This document shows, in pieces, positions 1 through 7,230 of a DNA stretch of 64,000 nucleotides (position 1 is the first letter of the stretch; the number at the start of each line of letters is the position of its first letter). Source of the stretch: Pseudomonas taetrolens (GTDB taxonomy: Bacteria > Pseudomonadota > Gammaproteobacteria > Pseudomonadales > Pseudomonadaceae); contig NZ_LS483370.1 of the NCBI RefSeq assembly GCF_900475285.1, positions 372,001-436,000 on the forward strand, given 5' to 3'. Made by a program: the position numbers and the translations under genes. Under the pieces are notes generated by a model, which saw nothing but the letters and a program-made list of their open reading frames with translations, had not been told where the DNA came from and did no database searches.

Positions 1-89
1 ATGTCGAAGGTATTGGCGCCGTTTAGCGTCAACCAGTCGACAAAGCTGGCAATGTACTGGCCTAAAGGCATTTTCTGATCAATCAGCAT
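1..89 (-). CDS. cbcW: Choline ABC transporter permease, N-terminal fragment (cut by window edge)
   Basis: Reading leftward from an ATG at 87-89, 29 codons are open to the window edge, beginning MLIDQKMPLGQYIASFVDWL. This looks like the cytoplasmic N-terminus of the permease of the quaternary-amine ABC transporter CbcXWV. It lies 66 bp downstream of the choline-binding protein gene on the same strand, which is the expected operon order. Only the first 29 residues are visible, so no membrane segment can be checked. The identification rests on position and on resemblance of the N-terminus to Pseudomonas CbcW. Confidence 0.75.
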   Translation of the reverse strand, partial: MLIDQKMPLGQYIASFVDWLTLNGANTFD

Positions 90-155
90 GGTAATGGACG
101 TCCGCATGCAGGGGATTGGAACGGCATCGGACGGGCAGGCCGTCCGCGCGCAGGA

Positions 156-1103
156 TTATTTCGCGAGACTGGCTTTCACGGCCTCCAGGCCCGGTTTTTC
201 ATCGAAGGTGGTGACCCCCGCAAGCCAGGTATCCAGCACTTGCGGGTTCTGTTTGAGCCAAGCTCTGGCGGCCGCGTCGGGTTTGATCTTGTCATCCAGG
301 ACGTTGCCCATCAGGGTGCTTTCCATGTCGAGGGTGAACACCAGGTTTTTCAAGAGCTGGCCGACGTTACTGCACTCCTGGGAATAACCTTTACGGGTGT
401 TGGTATAGATGGTCGCCTGGCCGTAGTTGGGGCCGAAGAAGTCATCACCGCCAGTGAGGTACTTCATCTTGAAGCGAGTGTTCATCGGATGCGGTTCCCA
501 GCCCAGAAACACCACATCGGTGCCTCGTCTCTGGGCACGATCGACCTGTGACAGCATCCCGGCTTCGCTGGATTCGACCACTTTGAACCCGGCGTCCTTA
601 AGTCCGAACGCGTTCTTGTCGATCATGCTCTGAATCATGCGGTTGCCGTCGTTGCCCGGCTCGATGCCATAAATTTTCCCGCCCAGTTCCTTCTTGAATC
701 GGGGTATGTCGGAAAAGTCTTTGAGCCCTTTGTTATAGAGGGCTTCGGGTACGGCAAGGGTGTATTTGGCGTTCTCAAGGTTGGCGCGCACGGTCTCGAC
801 GGTGCCCGCGTCGCGATAGGCCTTGATGTCGTTTTCCATGGTGGGCATCCAGTTGCCGAGAAACACGTCCATGTTCTTGCCATCAGCCAGCGACTTGTAC
901 GTGACCGGCACCGAGATCATGGTGGTCCTGGTCGTGTAGCCGAGGGCATCCAGCAGTGTGCTGGCGACGGCCGTGGTGACAGTGATATCGGTCCAGCCGA
1001 CATCCGAGAAGTTGACGGTTCTGCATTGCTCAGGCTCCGCTGCCAGGGCAACGACGGGCAGACTCAGCAATGCAGCCAACAACAACGAGGGCGAATGTTT
1101 CAT
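156..1103 (-). CDS. cbcX: Choline-binding periplasmic protein of the CbcXWV ABC transporter
   Basis: 315 residues with a Sec signal peptide (basic MKHS, then a hydrophobic stretch to about residue 22, AxA-type cleavage). It captures choline in the periplasm and hands it to the CbcWV permease/ATPase. The ligand-box aromatics of the ChoX family can be located: W37 (GWTDI), W85 (GNWMPT), Y114 (NAKYTLAVP) and W202 (GWEPHPMN), with spacing close to that of characterised ChoX. The start is supported by GGAG 6 bp upstream. The paralogue at 11515-12459 (CaiX) lacks the tyrosine, which fits a different ligand. The permease gene follows on the same strand. Control by GbdR is known in P. aeruginosa. Confidence 0.92.
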   Translation of the reverse strand: MKHSPSLLLAALLSLPVVALAAEPEQCRTVNFSDVGWTDITVTTAVASTLLDALGYTTRTTMISVPVTYKSLADGKNMDVFLGNWMPTMENDIKAYRDAGTVETVRANLENAKYTLAVPEALYNKGLKDFSDIPRFKKELGGKIYGIEPGNDGNRMIQSMIDKNAFGLKDAGFKVVESSEAGMLSQVDRAQRRGTDVVFLGWEPHPMNTRFKMKYLTGGDDFFGPNYGQATIYTNTRKGYSQECSNVGQLLKNLVFTLDMESTLMGNVLDDKIKPDAAARAWLKQNPQVLDTWLAGVTTFDEKPGLEAVKASLAK

Positions 1104-1189
1104 GGGCGACTCCTGGGTTTCGGGTGGCAGTTTTCACTCGGAAAACCGCACGTATCAGTTGCGGTCGGGTGACGCCGGGCCGACAGGTT

Positions 1190-1217
1190 GTCAGGGCGTC
1201 TAGCAATCGAGTCAGGA
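1190..1217. promoter_or_regulatory. Direct repeat GTCAGG at 21-bp period upstream of cbcX
   Basis: GTCAGGGC starts at 1190 and GTCAGGAC starts at 1211, exactly 21 bp (two helical turns) apart, 87 bp upstream of the cbcX start codon in the divergent cbcX/sdaB region. Two half-sites on one DNA face is the usual AraC-family operator geometry. A role in cbcX control is inference. Confidence 0.35.
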
Positions 1218-1257
1218 CTGATCATGTAACAGCGAAAATCAAACGCCTACTGGGGGC

Positions 1258-1320
1258 GTCGTATCCAGTACAGACAGGGTCGTATCTGAAGCCTGCGAGG
1301 TCGTATTCAGAAAAACTTGG
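1258..1320. promoter_or_regulatory. Three 21-bp-phased direct repeats (GTCGTAT core) upstream of sdaB
   Basis: GTCGTAT occurs at 1258, 1279 and 1300, that is three times at exactly 21-bp period, followed by CCAG, CTGA and TCAG. The array ends 162 bp before the sdaB start. Three half-sites with two-turn spacing fit an AraC-family activator; GbdR, encoded nearby, is the obvious candidate. The rest of the 379-bp gap between cbcX and sdaB shows no gene. Confidence 0.5.
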
Positions 1321-1482
1321 CTACAAAACCGGCTTTTTCCCGGATCTGCACCGCTTAAAACGGCCAAAACGGCGTGGACTTCACGCGGGGCGCTGGCAGG
1401 CAACGATGAGTCGTAGCTGGACGTTTTTCCCGGTCGGAAACAACCCATGATGCGAGCACTCATCTCCCCGAGGTTCGTGTTC

Positions 1483-2859
1483 ATGGCTATCAGCGTGTTT
1501 GACCTGTTCAAGATTGGCATCGGCCCATCAAGCTCACATACCGTGGGCCCGATGCGCGCGGCGGCGCTGTTCGTGCAGGGCTTGCGTGAGCGCGGCCAGC
1601 TGTCGCAGGTCCGACGCATCGAAGTGCAGCTCTATGGCTCGTTGTCAGCCACGGGCGTCGGGCATGGCAGCGACAACGCGGTGATCATGGGCCTGATGGG
1701 CGAGTGGCCGGACGCTATCGACCCGTCGCTGATCGGTCCGCGCATCACCGAACTGCGGCAACAGGAAAGCCTGCTGTTGGATGGTCATCTGCCCATTGCG
1801 TTTGTATGGGCCCGGGACATGCGCCTGATCGACGAAAATTTGCCGTTCCATCCTAACGCCATGACGCTGGTGGCTGAAGGTGAACACGACGAGCTGTACC
1901 GCGACACGTATTACTCGGTGGGCGGTGGTTTTGTGGTGGATGCGGCGCAAGCGGCCAGCGGGGTGCTGGACATGGACCGCAGCGCACTGCCGTATGAGTT
2001 CACCAGTGCCGCCCGGTTGCTCGAACTGTGCCGCGAGCACCAGTTGAGTGTGGCTGCATTAATGATGGCCAACGAACGTACCTGGCGCAGTGAAGATGAA
2101 ATTCGCTGCGGTTTGATGAAACTCTGGCGCGCCATGCAGGCGTGCGTGGAGCAAGGCCTCAAGCACGAAGGCATCCTGCCCGGCGGCTTGAACGTGCGCC
2201 GCCGCGCCGCTCGCCTGCATCGCAGCTTGCAGGAGTTGGGCAAACCCAATGTCATCGGTTCAACCCTCAGCGCAATGGAGTGGGTCAACCTGTTCGCATT
2301 GGCGGTCAACGAAGAAAACGCCGCGGGCGGGCGCATGGTGACGGCACCCACCAACGGTGCTGCCGGTATTATCCCGGCGGTGCTGCACTACTTCATGAAG
2401 TTCAGTGATGAAGTCAGCGAGGCCCATGTGGTCGACTACTTATTGAGCGCGGCGGCCATCGGTATTTTGTGCAAAATGAATGCCTCGATATCCGGTGCCG
2501 AAGTGGGGTGCCAGGGAGAAGTCGGTTCGGCATGTGCCATGGCCGCGGCAGGGCTTGCGCAAATACTCGGCGCAACGCCAGAACAGCTGTGCAACGCCGC
2601 CGAAATTGGCCTGGAGCACAACCTGGGCCTGACTTGTGACCCGGTGGGCGGGCTGGTGCAAGTACCCTGCATCGAGCGCAACGCCATTGCAGCGGTCAAA
2701 GCCATCAACGCCGCGCAAATGGCCCTGCGCGGCGACGGCCAGCACTTTATCTCGCTGGACCGGGTGATCCGCACCATGCGCGATACCGGCGCCGACATGC
2801 ATGACAAATACAAGGAAACCTCACGCGGCGGGCTGGCGGTGAGCGCGGTGGAGTGCTGA
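1483..2859 (+). CDS. sdaB: L-serine dehydratase (iron-sulfur, single chain)
   Basis: 458 residues. It deaminates L-serine to pyruvate and ammonia, draining the serine made from glycine at the end of betaine catabolism. The N-terminal serine dehydratase beta domain begins [20 protein letters not shown], with the family signature SSSHTVGPM. The C-terminal alpha domain has the cysteines expected for the 4Fe-4S cluster ([18 protein letters not shown], then SACAMAAAG). An upstream in-frame ATG at 1447 exists, but 1483 has GAGG at the right distance and matches the family N-terminus. In P. aeruginosa sdaB sits directly between cbcX and gbdR; here gbdR is displaced by about 4.3 kb of inserted genes. 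Confidence 0.95.
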   Translation: MAISVFDLFKIGIGPSSSHTVGPMRAAALFVQGLRERGQLSQVRRIEVQLYGSLSATGVGHGSDNAVIMGLMGEWPDAIDPSLIGPRITELRQQESLLLDGHLPIAFVWARDMRLIDENLPFHPNAMTLVAEGEHDELYRDTYYSVGGGFVVDAAQAASGVLDMDRSALPYEFTSAARLLELCREHQLSVAALMMANERTWRSEDEIRCGLMKLWRAMQACVEQGLKHEGILPGGLNVRRRAARLHRSLQELGKPNVIGSTLSAMEWVNLFALAVNEENAAGGRMVTAPTNGAAGIIPAVLHYFMKFSDEVSEAHVVDYLLSAAAIGILCKMNASISGAEVGCQGEVGSACAMAAAGLAQILGATPEQLCNAAEIGLEHNLGLTCDPVGGLVQVPCIERNAIAAVKAINAAQMALRGDGQHFISLDRVIRTMRDTGADMHDKYKETSRGGLAVSAVEC

Positions 2860-2871
2860 TTGCAGGCTCAT

Positions 2872-2900
2872 GGTCTGCTCCTGCGAAACGGGAGCAGACC
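2872..2900 (+). terminator. Hairpin after sdaB, probable terminator
   Basis: A perfect 10-bp stem (GGTCTGCTCC / GGAGCAGACC) lies 12 bp after the sdaB stop. There is no clear T-tract, so termination is inferred from position. The hairpin abuts the palindrome at 2901-2916. Confidence 0.45.
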
Positions 2901-2916
2901 CTAGCAGAACTGCTAG
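2901..2916. promoter_or_regulatory. 16-bp palindrome upstream of orphan RHS gene 1
   Basis: CTAGCAGAACTGCTAG is palindromic apart from its two central bases and lies 57 bp before the RHS start codon at 2974. A near-identical element (CTAACAGTTCTGCTAG read on the minus strand) lies 64 bp before the RHS gene at 38704-39780. Shared position and sequence suggest an operator or promoter element common to these genes. Confidence 0.5.
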
Positions 2917-2973
2917 TTGCTCTGTGCTGCCACACACTCGACACTTCAGTCTCAACTACTGGAGTGTCGAGCC

Positions 2974-3978
2974 ATGACTGTTTCAGCTGTCAGCTTTACC
3001 TATGACTCCCTGGATCGTTGTATCGCCTCCACGCGTTCGGGCGAGCCTGTCGGGCGGTTTTTTTATAAAAACGACCAATTGGTAACCGCCATTCAGGGCA
3101 CGGTAGCCACTTGCCTATTCCGCAACAATCATCAGGCGGTTGCACAACGCGACAGCACAGGTACCTATTTACTGACAACCGATTTGCCCGGTTCAGCCAT
3201 GAGCTTTAGCAAGCACATGCATCCGGTCCATTACGTTTTCTATACCCCCTATGGTTACTCCCGGTCTTTCGACAGTGCTGGAGCATGGGTGGGGTTTAAT
3301 GGTGAGCAACCTGAAGCATTGACCGGCCATTATTTAGTGGGCAATGGCCAGCGCGTGTATAACCCGGTGTTGATGCGATTCAACACCCCGGACTCGCTTA
3401 GCCCCTTTTTAAAAGGCGGTATCAATGCTTACGCCTATTGTTCGGGGGACCCGGTAAATTGGAAGGACCAAACGGGGCATATCCGTTTGCCTATAAAGTC
3501 TTTAAGCGGGTTTGGAGGTGCGGTCTTGAGTGCTCCAAGCGAAAGTCGGAACTTATGGAAGGAAACCCTCGACGTTGCCAGGAAATCATTGACACGGAGC
3601 GCTTCCACTCCTGAGTCAATCGCACCGGGAAGACAGGCTCTGAATGAGGGGCTTGAGGTAATGCCTAGAAATCAAACCTTCACCAACCTGCTGTACGAAA
3701 CCAATAAAAACCTGATTTCCAACGCAGATTCCAGTCTGAGTGTGCCTCACGCCAGTTTTTATCTGGACACAGCGCAAAAGGTTGAAGCTGGCGCACTTTC
3801 CAACGCCAGTGCGCATTTTAGTTCCGCCTATCACTGGCTCTCAAAAACCAATGGTGCTTCCCGACCCGTGGGCACAGCTTTTAATTTCCTTGCTGGGTTT
3901 ATGGCGGCAGGTATTGATCACAAATTACAGAAAACAGGTGGTGCGATTCGACAGCTACGCAGCGAGATTCGCACGTGA
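2974..3978 (+). CDS. Short orphan RHS-core protein with unique C-terminal domain (type 1)
   Basis: 334 residues. Residues 1-165 are an RHS-repeat-associated core of the short Pseudomonas type: an N-terminal YD-type motif (FTYDSLDRCIAST), HYVFYTPYG, GFNGEQPEALTGHYLVGNG, then MRFNTPDSLSPFLKGGINAY and a GDPVNWKDQTGH boundary. The remaining ~165 residues are unlike those of the two other RHS proteins in this window, which is the polymorphic-toxin arrangement of constant core and variable tail. I do not recognise the tail; a weakly hydrophobic stretch (GTAFNFLAGFMAAGI) lies near the end. ATG 2974 is chosen over 2917 because GGAG lies 9 bp upstream and all three RHS genes share a GGAGT leader. No immunity gene is recognisable immediately downstream. 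Confidence 0.75.
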   Translation: MTVSAVSFTYDSLDRCIASTRSGEPVGRFFYKNDQLVTAIQGTVATCLFRNNHQAVAQRDSTGTYLLTTDLPGSAMSFSKHMHPVHYVFYTPYGYSRSFDSAGAWVGFNGEQPEALTGHYLVGNGQRVYNPVLMRFNTPDSLSPFLKGGINAYAYCSGDPVNWKDQTGHIRLPIKSLSGFGGAVLSAPSESRNLWKETLDVARKSLTRSASTPESIAPGRQALNEGLEVMPRNQTFTNLLYETNKNLISNADSSLSVPHASFYLDTAQKVEAGALSNASAHFSSAYHWLSKTNGASRPVGTAFNFLAGFMAAGIDHKLQKTGGAIRQLRSEIRT

Positions 3979-4063
3979 GCAGTTTTGGCGTTCCTGTCGC
4001 AAGCCCCTGGTCTCTGTATTCGTTCTGCACTAACCCTGTGATCTATAAGAGCATGCAATGCCC

Positions 4064-4089
4064 CCGATTGCCGTAAAGGCAATCGGATT
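4064..4089 (+). terminator. Hairpin terminator after RHS gene 1
   Basis: CCGATTGCC / GGCAATCGG form a 9-bp stem with a 5-base loop, followed by ATTT. It lies 85 bp after the RHS stop, in the convergent gap. The T-tract is short, so confidence is moderate. Confidence 0.45.
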
Positions 4090-4223
4090 TGGGGTGAGGG
4101 CTTTACCGAACTCGCACCTGGTAGAAAACACACTTGCCCTGCTCAAGCATTATCGGGCGCTTGCATCGCGCTGAATGCACTGCCTTCGAGGCCAGCCGCG
4201 CCCAGGCTTATCGAACACCTTCC

Positions 4224-4841
4224 TCATCGGCGGGCCTTGGCGAGCGACAGGTTTATCAGGTAACGCTCTTCGTCGGGGTGTCTGTAGTCCTTGAAACGGT
4301 TCACGTTGAGCATGATTTGATATTTGTCGCCGGCTTGCCAAAAGGTTCTGCCACCCAGGATACCTCGCACCCGAGCACGCCCTTCAGGCGTGTCGACAAT
4401 CTCGGGATCACTCTCTGGGTCGGAGACAAACCAGCCTTGTCGACGCCATTGGTCCTGCAGACCCAATACGACTTTCAGCGCATCGTCCAGCAGCAACGGT
4501 TCGATTTGCGGGGACATGCGGATGTTAGCCACGCGTTCATTATCAAAATTGATCGTGAAAAAGCGGGCCAAGGGCGTGGTGAAACCGTATTGCGGGTCGA
4601 TAAAGCGTAATCGGGCGTCTGATTCGGGCATATGGAACCAAAGCTCATCAGGAATCGCAGGGGGAATCGAGGCGCTGGAACGCTGGCGCATGTCTTCCCA
4701 TGGCTCCCCGAAGACAAGCGCGATTTCCGGTTCATCGGCCAGTTGTTGCCCCACCCAGCGCACGCTCGCCACCACGAAAAACACCATAAGCACCATGCAC
4801 AGCCTTCGAGGCCAGCTGCTGACTTTCAGACGCCGGATCAT
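4224..4841 (-). CDS. Small inner-membrane-anchored protein, duplicate copy A
   Basis: 205 residues from ATG 4841. An N-terminal basic segment (MIRRLKVSSWPRRL) and one hydrophobic helix (CMVLMVFFVVASV) suggest a single-pass membrane protein with a ~175-residue soluble domain. It is a tandem paralogue of the gene at 4912-5547: the first 28 residues are identical, the middle is highly similar, and the C-terminal third diverges. I do not recognise the family. The 70 bp upstream of its start is a copy of the 3' end of the 5544-6692 gene, showing that it arose by duplication. A longer reading frame to 4928 runs through that remnant and is not credible. An immunity-type role is possible but unproven. 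Confidence 0.7.
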   Translation of the reverse strand: MIRRLKVSSWPRRLCMVLMVFFVVASVRWVGQQLADEPEIALVFGEPWEDMRQRSSASIPPAIPDELWFHMPESDARLRFIDPQYGFTTPLARFFTINFDNERVANIRMSPQIEPLLLDDALKVVLGLQDQWRRQGWFVSDPESDPEIVDTPEGRARVRGILGGRTFWQAGDKYQIMLNVNRFKDYRHPDEERYLINLSLAKARR

Positions 4842-4911
4842 GGCGCTGCACCTGCGGCAATATGTTTGATCGAGTGCTCCAGTGCATGACGGTTTTCGTC
4901 GTGCAGCATCG
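4842..4911 (-). pseudogene. Duplicated 3' remnant of the 5544-6692 gene
   Basis: About 70 bp between copy A and copy B match 5548-5617, the last codons of the upstream 382-aa gene, with only a few substitutions. The match stops where the copy B stop codon begins (4912). This is the footprint of a tandem duplication with a 706-bp period. Confidence 0.75.
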
Positions 4912-5547
4912 TCAATGCTCCTCACCACTCACCCATGGACTGGCTATCGCCAGAGTGATCATGTAGCGCTCTTCGGTGGGACGTTTATAGTCTCTGAAAC
5001 GATTCAGAATCAGCATCACCTGATACTTATCATCCGCCTGCCAAAACGTTGTTCCTCCCTTGTTTACATCCCGCAACTGGTCGCGCCATTGTGGGGTATC
5101 AGCCAACGGTGGATCACTTTTAGGATTGGTGACAAACCAGCCTTTGCGCTGCCATTGATCCTGTAAATCCAGCACAATTTTCAGTGCATCATCCAGCAGT
5201 AACGGTTCGACTTGCGGGGACATGCGGATGTTGCGCACCCGCTCATTATCAAAACTGATCGTGAAAAAGCGTGCCAATGGCGTGGTGAAACCGTATTGGG
5301 GGTCGATGAAGCGTAATCGGGCGTCCGACTCCGGCATGCGGAACCAGTGATGCCCGGGTATTGCCGGGCCAATCTTTGCGCTTGAACGCTGGCGCATATC
5401 CTCCCAAGGCTCACCACGTATCAAGGCAGTTTCAGGTTCATCGGCCAGTTGTTGCACCCCCCAGCGCACGCTCGCCACCACGAAAAACACCATAAGCACC
5501 ATGCACAGCCTTCGAGGCCAGCTGCTGACTTTCAGACGCCGGATCAT
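4912..5547 (-). CDS. Small inner-membrane-anchored protein, duplicate copy B
   Basis: 211 residues. It has the same build as copy A: basic N-terminus, one hydrophobic helix at about residues 15-27, and a soluble domain with the conserved blocks GEPWEDMRQRSSA, MPESDARLRFIDPQYG and RMSPQVEPLLLDDALK. Its ATG overlaps the stop of the 382-aa gene by 4 bp (ATGA), so the two are translationally coupled. This is likely the original copy, since it keeps the intact junction with the upstream gene. Function is unknown. Coupling to a larger cytoplasmic protein plus duplication resembles an effector/immunity layout, but nothing in the sequence proves that. Confidence 0.75.
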   Translation of the reverse strand: MIRRLKVSSWPRRLCMVLMVFFVVASVRWGVQQLADEPETALIRGEPWEDMRQRSSAKIGPAIPGHHWFRMPESDARLRFIDPQYGFTTPLARFFTISFDNERVRNIRMSPQVEPLLLDDALKIVLDLQDQWQRKGWFVTNPKSDPPLADTPQWRDQLRDVNKGGTTFWQADDKYQVMLILNRFRDYKRPTEERYMITLAIASPWVSGEEH

Positions 5548-6692
5548 GGCGCTGCACCTGCGGCAATATGTTTGATTGAATGCTCCAGTGCATGACGGTT
5601 TTCGTCCTGCAACATCTGGTCAAAACGCCTGGCGGCCTCAAGCACAAAGGCCATGCGCTGTTTAAGGTCGGCCAGGTTTGCCAACACGCTGCGGTCAAAA
5701 CTGATCGTGCGTCCGTCGTCGAGCGGTTGGCACTGGCTGGTAAGGGTCAGTTCGATGGCCTGGGCGACCCCAGAAGGGAAACCGGTGACGTACGACACAT
5801 GATTGCTGCGCAACAGCCAGACCATCCTGGGGTCTTCGTACAGGGTCGGCTGGAGGATATTGCTTTGCTCATGAAAGGCAAAAAACTCTACACTTTTAGC
5901 AATTTCACCGTTTTCAATGGCCTCGAAAGCATCTAGAACTTCCTGATAAGTCCCCCCAAAAACGAGTTTTTCCTGCTCAACCGGCCACAGCACCGGAAAC
6001 TTCGGGTGCCCATGAATTTTCCGGCGATTATTCAGGCAGGTTTTCAGCGCCTCAAAACCCCGTTTTTTGTAAAACGCATGCAGTGGAAAGATATCTAAAA
6101 ACAGTGTGGTATTGCCCAACGCCAGCATGTCGTACACATAGTTGAACTGTTGCTGGATCTGGCCCAACTCATCTCCTTCAAAACGAAGGTCGAAGGGGAT
6201 GGGGTTGTTGGCATTGGCGACCCGATAACTCGCCAGATTTTTTTGCAACAACTGCACGGTGTCGTTACTGATCAGCGGCTGAGGCCCGCTGAAGCCTCGC
6301 GTCAGTGCTTCCATTGCCACGGTCTCTGCATGGATTTTCTCAATCGAGTCCGCCGCATGCAGCAGCCCGCACCCCACCTGCTTTGAGGCAAACGCTGCGA
6401 GCCCGGCCCATTGGAAGCGTGGGTCTTCCAGCCACATGCGGGCATAGGTGGCGTTGATCGCGCGGTTACGCGCTTGGGGGTCGGCAATCAGGATGCCGCC
6501 GGGGGCGACGATTTCTTCGGCTGCCCGCTGGTATATTCGCCACAGCCCTTCGCAGGTCAGAACGGGCACTTCGGTGACGGCGGTCATGCAGTCGTAGAGC
6601 TCGATGACGCGGGTTTCGCATTCGCAAACAGGCAAGGTGTTGTGAAACAGGCGCTGAGTGTCGCTGGGATGGTCTTTGAAGCACTGAGTCAT
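5544..6692 (-). CDS. Uncharacterised 382-aa protein, possibly DUF2515-like
   Basis: 382 residues, no signal peptide or membrane segment seen. The block NATYARMWLEDPRFQWAGLA followed by AFASKQVGCGLLHA resembles the core of the DUF2515 family, for which no function is established. Start ATG 6692 has GGAG 7 bp upstream. It is the first gene of a coupled cassette with the two membrane paralogues downstream (4-bp overlap with copy B). It lies in the stretch between sdaB and gbdR that is absent from the P. aeruginosa arrangement, so it is accessory. It could be a toxin or effector whose partner proteins are the membrane paralogues; this is inference. Confidence 0.65.
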   Translation of the reverse strand: MTQCFKDHPSDTQRLFHNTLPVCECETRVIELYDCMTAVTEVPVLTCEGLWRIYQRAAEEIVAPGGILIADPQARNRAINATYARMWLEDPRFQWAGLAAFASKQVGCGLLHAADSIEKIHAETVAMEALTRGFSGPQPLISNDTVQLLQKNLASYRVANANNPIPFDLRFEGDELGQIQQQFNYVYDMLALGNTTLFLDIFPLHAFYKKRGFEALKTCLNNRRKIHGHPKFPVLWPVEQEKLVFGGTYQEVLDAFEAIENGEIAKSVEFFAFHEQSNILQPTLYEDPRMVWLLRSNHVSYVTGFPSGVAQAIELTLTSQCQPLDDGRTISFDRSVLANLADLKQRMAFVLEAARRFDQMLQDENRHALEHSIKHIAAGAAP

Positions 6693-7107
6693 GGGCGGGC
6701 TCCAGGTCGAATGCCGCGACCCTAACAGCCCACCCCCGGGTGTAGATCATCGCCAAAGAAATCCGGACGTGTCCTACTCTGATGAGTCCAGATTCATTAC
6801 GAGAGATTCGTGCGAAGCGCAGTAAACACAAAGAAACTCCCCAGAACTGGCGGACGGTGAGCGTGTTGGAGCTGTAACCGCGGGCTTGCACTTCTTCAGT
6901 GCGCGACGGATCTTTGTGGCGCACATCTCAAGCGACTTGTGCTTTCGGTGACACTGCTCAGTACCAGATTCCTACACGCTTCCCACAAGTGATACCAATG
7001 TGCTCAACAGCGGCGGGGTAGACGGCATGCACGCAGGGTTGAGCCTGTTTGTCGAGCATTTAGGCATGGCCCGTCTAGACGCATAGCGACGTCGTTTTCA
7101 GATTTTT
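6693..7107. other. Intergenic stretch before the gbdR promoter
   Basis: No convincing gene is seen; open frames here lack ribosome sites and family resemblance. Small features near the right end are a 10-bp palindrome CGTCTAGACG (7072-7081) and two TTTAGGCATG copies (near 7060 and 7125). This is the right boundary of the accessory insert. Confidence 0.5.
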
Positions 7108-7123
7108 TTGAATGCGCATTCAA
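7108..7123. promoter_or_regulatory. Perfect 16-bp palindrome upstream of gbdR
   Basis: TTGAATGCGCATTCAA is a perfect inverted repeat lying immediately upstream of the sigma-54-type promoter of gbdR. It is a likely operator for an unknown dimeric regulator. Confidence 0.45.
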
Positions 7124-7128
7124 GTTTA

Positions 7129-7142
7129 GGCATGAGGTTTGC
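7129..7142 (+). promoter_or_regulatory. Sigma-54 (RpoN) type promoter of gbdR
   Basis: GGCATGAGGTTTGC has the invariant GG and GC with the required 10 bases between them, and matches the GGCA-N6-TTGC core. It lies 88 bp before the gbdR start. Control of gbdR by NtrC/CbrB enhancer-binding proteins is known in P. aeruginosa, which supports a sigma-54 promoter here. Confidence 0.6.
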
Positions 7143-7230
7143 GTTGTCATCGTAAAGCCCCGTACAAACAGGGCGATAACAAGAGCCTGAGCCTGAGGCC
7201 AACACCTGCTTTGTGTGAGGAGATACTGCG

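Noticed and set aside
4184..4197. A third remnant of the duplicated membrane-protein gene (CCTTCGAGGCCAGC also at about 4804).
   Set aside because: Only 14 bases match, with no extension on either side; too short to claim.
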